Of a DNA stretch of 32,004 nucleotides, positions 23,443-31,762 are shown piece after piece. Source of the DNA: JAXGRD01 sp050946655 (lineage in GTDB: Bacteria; Bacillota; Clostridia; Peptostreptococcales; Anaerovoracaceae); NCBI GenBank assembly GCA_050946655.1, contig JBMNVE010000018.1:1-32004 (forward strand). Reading direction: 5' to 3'. The first letter of the stretch is position 1. Each line of letters opens with the position of its first letter. Under the pieces are notes generated by a model. It ran no database searches. It was not told where the DNA came from and saw only the letters and a list, made by a program, of their open reading frames with translations. The position numbers and the translations under genes were made by a program.

Positions 23443-24235
23443 CGACAACCTCTGTTTCTATCTTTTCAAACCTGTATTCCTGCTTTACCTCCGGGTACTT
23501 CATCCTGTCCACCTTGCCCAAAAACATCTCAAGTGGGCGAACATATATCCCTCCGTCTCCGTAGAGGGCCCTGTACACCATCAGTCGCTCCCGCGTCTCA
23601 CTATGAATGGCGATGCCGATGATCTTATACAAATACCTTCCCGCAGCAACCTCTTCTCGAGTCACCGTCTCCGCCTTAAAGTGCCGAACCACATCTCCCG
23701 GCTTGAACCTATCCCAATCGATTGCAAATGCCTCATCGTATTGGACCAGGCCATCCACTCTTCGTGTGTCCTCTCCAAGCTGCAATGCCATATAATTCTC
23801 TTCCGGCACATCAAAAGATGCCTTTATCCCATATTGGGCAGCCTGCACATATCCCCCTTTGGGATAGTAATGCCGGCTTCCCAGTACGATCGAAAGCCCG
23901 TATCCCAGATCTTTTGCTACCTCGTGTCCGGCCTTCATCAAGGCTAGCCCGATTCCCTCCCTCTGACGGGCGGGAAGAACTGACAGAGGAGCCAGGGCCA
24001 ACGCCACTTCCCTATCGATCTCCACTTTAGTGAAAAGAATATGGCCGAGGATTTTGCCATCTTCTTCGGCTACCAAAGAAAGTTCAGGAATGAAGGCTTC
24101 ACTGTTTCGCAGGGCAACTACAAGATTATGTTCATTTCCGTCGCTGTACTCCCCGCCGGCAAACGCCTCCTCGATCAGCCCGTTGACTTCTCCACGGTCA
24201 CCATATGTTTCTTGCCTGATAATCACTTGCACCAT
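23432..24235 (-). CDS. GNAT acetyltransferase fused to DUF1653
   Basis: A 267-residue two-domain protein. Residues 1-165 form a YhbS-like GNAT N-acetyltransferase with acetyl-CoA-binding LSVLPARQREGIGLALMKAG (84-103) and LGSRHYYPKGGY (118-129). Residues 179-258 match the DUF1653 pattern: YKIIGIAIHSETRERLMVYR, YVRPLEMFLGKV and a closing YRFEKI. DUF1653 is usually a free-standing small protein of unknown function. The ATG at 24235 overlaps the WYL regulator by 13 bases; its AGAGG is very close, so a GTG one codon later is possible. The acceptor substrate is unknown. Confidence 0.88.
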   Translation of the reverse strand: MVQVIIRQETYGDRGEVNGLIEEAFAGGEYSDGNEHNLVVALRNSEAFIPELSLVAEEDGKILGHILFTKVEIDREVALALAPLSVLPARQREGIGLALMKAGHEVAKDLGYGLSIVLGSRHYYPKGGYVQAAQYGIKASFDVPEENYMALQLGEDTRRVDGLVQYDEAFAIDWDRFKPGDVVRHFKAETVTREEVAAGRYLYKIIGIAIHSETRERLMVYRALYGDGGIYVRPLEMFLGKVDRMKYPEVKQEYRFEKIETEVVDES

Positions 24236-25191
24236 ACCTCTACCATTTCCATCATCTCATCCACGGCCCTCTTAGGGGTAAGTATCCTGATCCCTCCGCA
24301 AAACTGAAAGATCCATCCGTAAAATATGGGACTGAGTGCCACATCTACACCGGCAATAAAGGTTTTTTCAGAGTTCACCATGGTTTCCACGCCCTCACCG
24401 AACCGGTCGATAATATACTTCATCAGCGAATTTTCGCACTCCAACCTCACGCGTACCGTCTCCCCGTCAAACATCTCAAATATTCTCTTGGAGTAATCGT
24501 CAATGTTAAACTCACTGGTTGCGGGTACTGCCTCCTCGTCCAGAACCTCGGGTTCGTGAAGGCGGTCCACCCGAAAGGCGGAAATATTGTTTCGCTTGAG
24601 AGAGTGACCCACTACATAGTAAAAATCATCGTTCCAAAACAATGCGTAGGGGCTGATCACGTAGACTTCCCCCTCATTTCGCAATACCTTTTTCTTCTCG
24701 CCGGTATACTCCGTATACTGAAAGCTGATTTTTCGCTTCTTGCTGATGGCGTCGTTGATCCGATCCACCGTGTAATAAATGTTCTCATTCCGAGGTTTGA
24801 CTCTGCTGGCGGCATAGATATGGCGCTTCAGTTCCTCCTTTTGGCTGTTGCTGGCAAGGGCCGTCAGCTTCTCGGCCAACTGCTTGCTCTTTTTCTGGGT
24901 GATGAACCGGGAAGAAGATACGGCATCCAGCAGAAGCTTCAATTCCGGAAGCTCAAATTCTCTGTCACCAATGAAGTAACGATTGGGCTTTCCTGCAACG
25001 GTCACAATATCCATCCCCATATCCGACAGCAAGTCCAGATTGTTCTTCAGGGTTTTTCGATTGGTGGGAATGCCTTCTTTCTCAAGATAATCCAGGATCT
25101 CAAAGGTGCTGATCTGGTGGTCTTCGTCCGTTTGATCGTATATCAGGTTCTGCAAAAGAAGCAGCCTTCTTTTCATAACATTGTCGCCCAT
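24223..25191 (-). CDS. WYL-domain transcriptional regulator
   Basis: A 322-residue regulator with an N-terminal winged-helix domain (about 1-75, TFEILDYLEKEGIPTNRKTL). A central WYL ligand-sensing domain (about 135-215) shows YVISPYALFWNDDFYYVVGH and ISAFRVDRL. A C-terminal WCX-like extension ends FCGGIRILTPKRAVDEMMEM. WYL proteins sense nucleic acids or small ligands and often control stress or defence genes. It heads the WYL-GNAT-esterase-YcxB operon, with AGGA eight bases before the ATG and a good extended -10 promoter at 25217-25245. Confidence 0.9.
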   Translation of the reverse strand: MGDNVMKRRLLLLQNLIYDQTDEDHQISTFEILDYLEKEGIPTNRKTLKNNLDLLSDMGMDIVTVAGKPNRYFIGDREFELPELKLLLDAVSSSRFITQKKSKQLAEKLTALASNSQKEELKRHIYAASRVKPRNENIYYTVDRINDAISKKRKISFQYTEYTGEKKKVLRNEGEVYVISPYALFWNDDFYYVVGHSLKRNNISAFRVDRLHEPEVLDEEAVPATSEFNIDDYSKRIFEMFDGETVRVRLECENSLMKYIIDRFGEGVETMVNSEKTFIAGVDVALSPIFYGWIFQFCGGIRILTPKRAVDEMMEMVEVWCK

Positions 25192-25216
25192 GGGTTTCTT
25201 CCTCTCTTCCTGCCCT

Positions 25217-25245
25217 ATTCTATCACAGCGGATCTATTCACTCAA
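25217..25245 (-). promoter_or_regulatory. Extended -10 promoter for the WYL operon
   Basis: On the minus strand TTGAGT (25240-25245) and TAGAAT (25217-25222) are separated by 17 bp, with TG in the extended -10 position. The predicted start gives a leader of about 20 bases. Confidence 0.65.
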
Positions 25246-25279
25246 CAAAACACCGGTGGCAACTATTGGTCGCCACCGG
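25246..25279 (-). terminator. Terminator after the ADP-ribosylglycohydrolase gene
   Basis: A perfect 8-bp stem CCGGTGGC / GCCACCGG with an 11-base loop is followed on the minus strand by TGTTTTG. It lies 7 bases past the stop of the hydrolase gene and abuts the WYL promoter. Confidence 0.75.
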
Positions 25280-25285
25280 CTGGGG

Positions 25286-26071
25286 TTATGGATAAAATCT
25301 ATCCACTACTTTTTTTATTTCCTCCGGCAGCCTTTGATGGCATTCAGCCAACAAGTCCTCGGGTATCCCGAAGAATGCTTCGGCAATGGACCCGGCAATG
25401 GCTCCCTGGGTATCCGCATCCCCACCCAATGATACCGCATTGCGCACCGCATCTTCGTAGTCCTTTCCTTCCAAGAAAGCGATAATGGATTCGGGGACAG
25501 ATCCCTGGCAGCTCACATCGAAGGTGTAGTCCTTCCTGATCTCTTCACAAGTCCGATCCAGGTCGTATGCGAACTCCCGTTGTATATATTCTTTGATCTC
25601 ATCCTTAGATGCTCCCGTCCTGGCCATGAATATGGCTGCAGCAGTAGCTTCTGCCCCTTTGATCCCTTCTGGATGGTTATGGGTCACCTCCGCCGAGAGC
25701 CGCGCCATCTGCCTGGTGGTCTCAAGATCGTCCCACCACCACCCTATGGGAGACACTCGCATCGCCGATCCGTTTCCGTAGCTGTTATAGGGCTCCGGTT
25801 CATCGGAAAAAATCCAATAGATGAATCTTCCCCCGTACCCTGCATTGGGGTATCGCCTCCCCCAATCCTGCATGTGAGCCACAAAGCTTTCTCTGATCGC
25901 TTTCTCTGTTGCATCTTTCGATAGGGTCAGCAGGGCCTCCGCCACGGCCACAGTCATCACTGAATCATCCGTCAGGCAGCTGTCATCGCTGAACAAGGGA
26001 AAGTCCTTATCCTTGGTGGATCGAAACTCGTACACACTTCCGATCATATCTCCGATTATTGCTCCGTACAT
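25286..26071 (-). CDS. ADP-ribosylglycohydrolase (ARH/DraG family)
   Basis: A 261-residue all-helical hydrolase of the ARH family, which uses two Mg ions to remove ADP-ribose from proteins, nucleic acids or small molecules. The N-terminal metal motif is LTDDSVMT (about 33-40), an EVTHNHPEGIKGAEATAAA helix lies near 128-146, and the C-terminal metal motif is SLGGDADTQGAIAGSIAEA (214-232). All expected metal ligands are present and the length is typical of the crystallin J1/DraG-like group. It overlaps the HIRAN gene by 16 bases, so the two are co-translated. No ADP-ribosyltransferase partner is visible in the window. Confidence 0.92.
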   Translation of the reverse strand: MYGAIIGDMIGSVYEFRSTKDKDFPLFSDDSCLTDDSVMTVAVAEALLTLSKDATEKAIRESFVAHMQDWGRRYPNAGYGGRFIYWIFSDEPEPYNSYGNGSAMRVSPIGWWWDDLETTRQMARLSAEVTHNHPEGIKGAEATAAAIFMARTGASKDEIKEYIQREFAYDLDRTCEEIRKDYTFDVSCQGSVPESIIAFLEGKDYEDAVRNAVSLGGDADTQGAIAGSIAEAFFGIPEDLLAECHQRLPEEIKKVVDRFYP

Positions 26072-26391
26072 TCCCCTTCCTCCTCAGCCATTGCAATGGG
26101 CTGTTCCAGCACGCACATGATCCCTTGGGAAATATCATAGAGCATCTTGGCCTCCGCCTCATCCCCCATTCGGTCATACAACCTTCCTGCGCTGTAGCTT
26201 TCCCCTGCAACCGTATAGGGACTGTTGGCTACATAGCCGATCGTCCCAAGTCCCTCCAGTTCCACCTTGATGGCTTCCTTATCCACCTCGTTATCCGGTT
26301 CCTTCACCAGACGAACCGGCCTGCCTTCTTTGAAAAACTCTTTTCCGAAGTAGTACTTGGTCCCCGTGACGGTGATATATATTTTTTTCAT
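26056..26391 (-). CDS. Stand-alone HIRAN-domain protein
   Basis: A 111-residue protein built of one HIRAN domain, a small beta-barrel that in larger proteins recognises 3' ends of single-stranded DNA. Residues 1-65 follow the pattern: YITVTGTKYYFGKEFFKEG, RLVKEPDNEVDKEAIKVELE and GTIGYVANS. The tail is acidic (AMAEEEGE). The ATG at 26391 has GGGAGG nine bases upstream and a strong promoter; an upstream in-frame extension would lie within the promoter. It overlaps the ADP-ribosylglycohydrolase gene. The role of free-standing bacterial HIRAN proteins is not established. Confidence 0.85.
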   Translation of the reverse strand: MKKIYITVTGTKYYFGKEFFKEGRPVRLVKEPDNEVDKEAIKVELEGLGTIGYVANSPYTVAGESYSAGRLYDRMGDEAEAKMLYDISQGIMCVLEQPIAMAEEEGECTEQ

Positions 26392-26416
26392 ATCGTAATC
26401 CTCCCTTCTTACTTTT

Positions 26417-26445
26417 ATTGTATCCACCGCCACCGGGAATGTGAA
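26417..26445 (-). promoter_or_regulatory. Sigma-A promoter for the HIRAN-ADP-ribosylglycohydrolase operon
   Basis: On the minus strand TTCACA (26440-26445) and TACAAT (26417-26422), each one base off consensus, are separated by 17 bp. The predicted start is about 20 bases before the ATG at 26391. Confidence 0.75.
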
Positions 26446-26465
26446 GGGGAAAAGAGGGAGGATAA

Positions 26466-26496
26466 GCAAAAGGGGTAAAAAATTACCCCTTTTTTC
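26466..26496 (-). terminator. Terminator after the adhesin gene
   Basis: A perfect 11-bp stem AAAAGGGGTAA / TTACCCCTTTT with a 4-base loop lies directly after the adhesin stop codon. Both flanks are T-rich in their respective directions, so it could act on both strands. Confidence 0.8.
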
Positions 26497-26497
26497 T

Positions 26498-29400
26498 TCA
26501 CTGGTCTTCCCTTGATCGTCTACCTACCAGCCCGGCCAATAACAATCCGGAAGCCAGCAGCAAACCGAAGAGCCAGTAGAGGTCGGTTTCATCACCGGTC
26601 TTTGGTTTATTCTTGGCTGCCACAGATCCTTTTGATCCCGGCTCACCGGGTGTTGCCGCGGGATCCTTGGGTTCTATCCATGTATTGACGATGGTAAGCC
26701 CGTCGGACATTTTCTGTGCTTTGTACCCTTGGGGGACATCCACCTCTTCAATGGTATACACATACGGATTATCCTCTGCATCATTGGCGTCTAGGTCATT
26801 CCAAGTATGGGCGGCAGTTCCGTTCTCCAAGGATACCGGGTCACCGTAGGCCTTGCCGTTCTGTAACAACTGGATTTGGATCACCGGTTTTTCTTCCGGC
26901 CCGCCTATCCACACTTTGTTTCCGGTTATGGATATCTTTTCCGCAGGCGGCTTGTTAAACGTATTGGTGATCAAAAATCCAATGACTTCGCCGTCTTCAC
27001 GCTGGATGTTTTCGATCTCGCTCGTATATTCTTCCACCAGGACTTCCTTGACCGTGTACTTGTAGCTATCCCCATTGGGGTCAACGATCAGATTTTCCCA
27101 AGTGTGATGCCATCCGGTATCCTCCGATAGCGTCACCGGATCACCGAAGGGTTCACCGTCTTTATAGAGCTGTACGGTAATGGTCTCCGGACGCTTCCCA
27201 TATTTGTCATCTTCATCGTCCCAGATTTTTAATACTGTTTTATTCTCCAAATCCAGTGCATTGCTTATGGCAAAGATCACTTCTCCGGTTTCTTCGTTGA
27301 TATCTTCATAGACATGGGAGCGATAGGGTTTTTCTGTTTTTTCAGATACCGTGTACGCAACTTTCTTCCCGTCCGACATGAGTGGCAAGTCCTCCCACTG
27401 ATGCGTCCAGTTATTGCTTTTGTCAAGCCTGACGGGGTCGCCGTGTGGCTCCCCATTGGCCATCAATTGTACTTCCACATGGTCGGGCCGGATCCCCAGA
27501 ACGTCATCTCCATCTGACCATGATTTTTTCACCGTTCGCTTGGTGGTTTCCAGAGTGTTGCGGACTTGGAAGCCGGTCTCTCCGGTATCTTCATTGTAGG
27601 TTTCTTTCACCTCTGCCGTATATCCGCCCACCTGGTCTTCTTCCAACGTGTAAATCACTTTATCTCCTCTCTCCGAAGAGAAGGGAAGATTGCCCCAGGT
27701 ATGTTTCCATCCGGTTGCTTCTGACAGTTTCACCGCATCTCCATATGGTTCTCCGTCGGCAAATAGCCTGACCGTAACGGATTCCGGCCTCTGTCCGTTG
27801 GCATCGGAAGAGTCATCCCAGTTCTTCACCACAGTTCGTTCTGTGGGAAATTCTGTTTTGTGATATACGGTATTGCTGCGCACCCCGTATTCTCTTCCCC
27901 CTACTTTGGTGATTTCCGCTGTGTTCTGGAATACCGGCACATTCTGATTCAGCTTTTCCGGCTTGACCACCTGGGCGGGAAGAATGATTTCCATTTCGTC
28001 TCCTGGGGAAAGTGTTTTGATGGTGAAGGTGAGTTTTTGCCCCTCTCTTACAAGAGTAATTGGGCCATCCGCTGCAATCTCACTTTCTGCTCCGCCATTT
28101 AAGCGATAGCGAATATCGCCGGTATCCAGTTTCAGTCCGTCGGGGATATGATCCACAACCTCCACATTCCGGGCAACATCTTTGGCACTGCTATCTTTCA
28201 CCTTCAAAGTGTACTCCACTTTGTTTCCATTTTCTCTTAAGTCTTTCGGCGACTCAAAGGTCCCACTCTCAGGATTTGAAGTTTTTTCGATGCCCAAGGA
28301 CACCTCGCGCAGATATACCTTCACTAAGTCTGTCTTTTCATTGATATCCACCTCTCCACCGCCGTGCATCATCTTTATTCCATGAACATACACGTCATTC
28401 CACGCATACACGGTTGGGTTCATATATGGGACCCCGTTCTTAGGTGCGTCCATATAGATGAATATGGGCAGCAAGGATTCTGCAGGGAAGATGTAATCCT
28501 GTCCATTTGTCTTCTTCGACAAATCGATAGCCACTGCCTTTATGGTTGTTTTATCTGCCGGTTCTTCCTTGGTCCATATTTCGCCATTGGTTAAGTCGCC
28601 ATCTTCAGGACTCTCCTTGGGGTTCAAGTCATTTCTGGTGGAGTAATACACAACCGGATCGATCCCCTTTTCTACGGCTTTCTCCAAATCTATCCTGTTA
28701 AACGTCCCCTGCCAGTGGGGCTGATCGCCGTAGGCATTCTCTAAAATATCGTACAGGACCACATTTCTTGCCTGGGTATTTTTAGCCACACTATACCTGA
28801 GACGGTAAATGTATTCGCCACCCACCGGAACTTCAGAAAGAACCCCAAAGGTGGCCTGTTCCATGCTTTTCACCATCTTGTTCGTGCTGATCTCAGTGGC
28901 AAGCAAGGGAGTTGCCTCCACCTTGTCCTGACTATAGAGGAATTGTTTGTCATTGGGGTCGTTGTCTCCGTTTACGTCCTTAAACCACTCTTTATTATCT
29001 ATTTTCCCTCCTTCATCAGGTAGACCGTCTGCTAGTACGCCTTTCCCGGTTTGATAGGCAGCGCTGTTGAGCATAGTCCTCCCGTGGTCTAGGATGTTAT
29101 CCCACGGATTGATCACTTTGAAGTCAACGACATATCCGGAATAAATATTGTAGTTGTCCCCGCCGCTCGAAGCCACAAAATAGTTGGGATCCACAGGAGA
29201 CTGAACGCTGATTTTCATCATCGTCATGCCTGAATCTCTCCAGTCGGGGGTAAAGCTCACATCAAATGTACAGGGTTCTCCTCTGGCAAAAATATGGTCG
29301 TACCCGTTAAATGTTACGTTGGTCGTATGGACTTTGATGCTATCCTTTTGTACCCATGTTCCCTTGGGCAGCAGGTCATAAAACACTCCTGTATTTTGGG

Positions 29401-30064
29401 GCGCTACGATTTCCCACTTCAGCGCATTTTCACGGCTGATCACATTGCTGTTTAAACTGGTCGCCTCAGTCATGTAAAGGGTATAGGGGACAACGCTTCT
29501 GCCGTTGATCACATCTGAAACCGGAGTGCCGCTCTTCTTGATCAGATGACTATGGGCGACCGCTTCCTTTAGCTGTATGCCCTGGCCCCCATGACGAAGA
29601 TGCTGATTATCTGTACCGGTCATAGCTTGCTCCTGCTGGCGGAGCTCGTTCCATACATCATCGGGGAAGTACATGCTGTCGATACCGTTCACCTGAAGCT
29701 TGTCTAAAACATTGACATATTCGCCTTCACTATTCTTCACGCCCATGGTGTAAATATTATAGAAATTGAGAGATTCTTCATCGTTCTCCCTGGCTTTTTC
29801 GATTGCGCTCTTTACTGCATCCGTCGGGCGTAGCTTAATGCCGAATCGCGCGTCAAAATCCACAGCAAACTTATTCCCTGTGTATTGATACTTGAGATTG
29901 GTAGTACCCTCCGGCAAATGAATAGGTCTACTGGGGGTAACATTCACTCTACTACCACCTCCGGCGGGAGTGAAGTAGTAGGAAGAATCATAGGATCCCG
30001 TTTTGATGATCTCCCCAAACTTTATCCATTCCGGATCATTGTTCTTTTGCACATAGATCTCCAC
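26498..30064 (-). pseudogene. 3' part of split Cna-B adhesin: Cna-B repeats and KPKTG sortase anchor
   Basis: An open frame of up to 1188 codons that continues the preceding 5' part in the same frame after a TAA at 30122-30124. It starts in mid-domain, lacks a signal peptide, and the first usable codon (GTG at 30064) has no Shine-Dalgarno site. From that GTG, residues 1-580 are adhesin N-region and about 588-735 a DUF11-like/isopeptide domain (YTLKVKDSSAKDVARNVEVV). Four Cna-B repeats follow at about 743-1130, then a Gly/Pro/Lys linker, sorting signal KPKTGDET (26594-26608), a hydrophobic helix and basic tail GRRSRED. Expressed alone it would not be exported. It reads as the stranded remainder of one roughly 1750-residue wall-anchored protein; no further stops or frameshifts are seen, so the break is recent. 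Confidence 0.85.
26675..27838 (-). repeat. Four tandem Cna-B domain repeats
   Basis: Repeats lie at about 27545-27838, 27245-27544, 26951-27244 and 26675-26932. Each has the core W-x-D/G..., a GEPxGDPVxL-type strand (GEPYGDAV, GEPHGDPV, GEPFGDPV, GKAYGDPV) and a HtW strand. The isopeptide Lys is in VVKNW, VKKSW, VLKIW and GNKVW, the Glu in YTLEE, YTVSE, YTVKE and YTIEE, and the closing Asn in RNTL, SNAL, TNTF and VNTW. The fourth is more diverged. These domains form stiff stalks in Gram-positive adhesins. Confidence 0.88.
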
Positions 30065-30121
30065 CGGCTTATGGCTACTGTAATCCGTAGAGAGCTTCTT
30101 TTTATACCCACCGGATGGGGA

Positions 30122-31762
30122 TTAAGTATAGTCATACTCATTGTACAGCACATAGGCTTTCAAATACTCGTAATCCGTCCCTGCCTTGAGCAAGCTGAAC
30201 CACGGCTTGTCCCCTTCCTTTACATCTTGCCGCATTCCCATAACGCCGTCGACAAGTTCAACCGTGTAATCTTTTTCTCCGTCCTGGCTCACGTCTTTTC
30301 CGGTAACATTTGCCTTCAATCGGAATGAGTGGTTATCAAGGCCCAGGAGGTCAACCTCGTCATCATTATCCAGAGCATTGAGCGCCCCCTCGCTTCTGAC
30401 CGATGAAGCAGCGACTTTGTATCCGTAGGAGGCGTCACCCGAATACGTGGCATCCGGCTTGTAGGTGTAGGTAGCACTCTTGGATAGGGTGCTCTTTGCG
30501 CCATCGACTCCGGTAAGATCTGCTGTTATGGTATTCTTCAGTTGTTTTCCTTCGACCGCTAGGGACTTGTCGTATTTGGTCACCACATAGAATGTACGCC
30601 ATTCTGTGGAGTTGTTATTCTTTGGGTCATCGGTCTTTTGAAAGACATAATTGCTGAAGGTGTCCGTTCCGTCAGGATTTTTCACATTGACATTGAACCC
30701 GAGAGGGGGTGTATTGAGAACATGAAGAACTTTTGGCGTGGAAAAAGCCACCACTTCGCCTAAAGGGGTTCCAACGTCTGTCATTTTGATTTCAAATGGC
30801 TGTGTGGAAGTGGATGAAGATTTCAGGTTGATCCGCCATACACAGTAAAAATGATCATCTGCATCATCCGGCTTAGGTCCCCAGGCGGGCTCCCATTTAT
30901 TCGTACGCCTATCTAATGTTTTTCGAACTTCCGAAAGGCTAGCCGTGGTGTTGACCTTCACATAAAGAGGGTCGGTTTGGGCAGTTACATCTTCACCATC
31001 CGTTTTTATGTTCACTTTCGTGCGGATCTCCGGGTGTGTGAAACCATCCTTCACCTGATATGGCCAAAAATCATGTTCGATGAAGACGGAAAAAGAGTCT
31101 GTCCTATTGAAGGGTTCAAAGTTGCTGATGACTATTTCGCCCGTCTCATTGTCTTCCCGATAGTTAAAGCTTGTGGTCCCCACTGTGTCCGGGGCCTTTG
31201 GTAGGGGAACGCTGATGGTGTCCACCGGCTTCCCATCCCGTCCATAAAAAATGTGAGCAGGGATCCTGATCTCTATCTCCCCCGGAGCTGCGTCCCGGTT
31301 TCCGCCCATGGTGAAATCCAGCTGATAGATAGCCGGTCTGGTGGAATAGTTATTCTTTGGCGTGATATCCAATAGGTCGCCGGTGATAACGCCTTCCTTT
31401 TGCGTGGCGGTATTCAAGCCACCCTCTCGCCAGGACGTAGTAAAAGTGGACGGCACGCCACGTTCTGCTGTGGCCTCTGCCTTGTCTGTTTTAGGCGCAG
31501 GAGTGGCTATAGGTGCACCCTCCGAATCATTTTTCTTCGCCGGGGATATGGTTTGTTCAGTCTCCTTCTCTTTGAGCTGTACCGGAGCCGGCTCCCCTTC
31601 CTTCTCCACGGCAGGCGGTGCTGTATGCCCTTCGCCGTTTGGTTCTTCCTGCCGTTCTTTATCCACCGCCCAGCTGGTGGTTCCACCCAAAACCATGGCC
31701 ACCGCCAGAAAAGCAATCAAAATTCTTGTCTTTAATTTCTTCTCTCCACTCCAAAAGCGCAT
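30122..31762 (-). CDS. 5' part of split surface adhesin: signal peptide and N-terminal region, ends at in-frame TAA
   Basis: A 546-residue frame. It begins with a Gram-positive signal peptide (basic GEKKLKTR, hydrophobic ILIAFLAVAMVLGG, likely cleavage after TTSWA near residue 32), followed by a low-complexity Glu/Pro/Ala/Lys linker to about residue 100. Beta-rich adhesin sequence follows to the end (for example YQLDFTMGG, GEIEIRIPAHIFYG). It has no cell-wall anchor of its own. The ATG at 31762 is chosen because AGGGGGG lies seven bases upstream; an earlier in-frame GTG would place that site inside the coding region. The frame ends at TAA 30122-30124, directly followed in the same frame by the repeat and anchor region. 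If translated, the product would be a secreted fragment not attached to the wall. Confidence 0.85.
   Translation of the reverse strand: MRFWSGEKKLKTRILIAFLAVAMVLGGTTSWAVDKERQEEPNGEGHTAPPAVEKEGEPAPVQLKEKETEQTISPAKKNDSEGAPIATPAPKTDKAEATAERGVPSTFTTSWREGGLNTATQKEGVITGDLLDITPKNNYSTRPAIYQLDFTMGGNRDAAPGEIEIRIPAHIFYGRDGKPVDTISVPLPKAPDTVGTTSFNYREDNETGEIVISNFEPFNRTDSFSVFIEHDFWPYQVKDGFTHPEIRTKVNIKTDGEDVTAQTDPLYVKVNTTASLSEVRKTLDRRTNKWEPAWGPKPDDADDHFYCVWRINLKSSSTSTQPFEIKMTDVGTPLGEVVAFSTPKVLHVLNTPPLGFNVNVKNPDGTDTFSNYVFQKTDDPKNNNSTEWRTFYVVTKYDKSLAVEGKQLKNTITADLTGVDGAKSTLSKSATYTYKPDATYSGDASYGYKVAASSVRSEGALNALDNDDEVDLLGLDNHSFRLKANVTGKDVSQDGEKDYTVELVDGVMGMRQDVKEGDKPWFSLLKAGTDYEYLKAYVLYNEYDYT

Noticed and set aside
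22042..23622. Plus-strand open frame of 526 codons antisense to the esterase and flanking genes
   Set aside because: It is a shadow of the real minus-strand esterase, which has a catalytic GESAGA motif and a ribosome site. The plus-strand translation is rich in Pro, Arg and His without recognisable domains.
26675..27838. Repeat structure considered as a CRISPR array or DNA-level tandem repeat
   Set aside because: The periodicity is about 300 bp and arises from homologous protein domains that differ at many DNA positions; there are no short identical repeats or spacers.
30065..30121. Independent translation start for the 3' half of the adhesin
   Set aside because: No Shine-Dalgarno sequence precedes the GTG at 30064 or nearby codons, and the product would start in mid-domain without a signal peptide.
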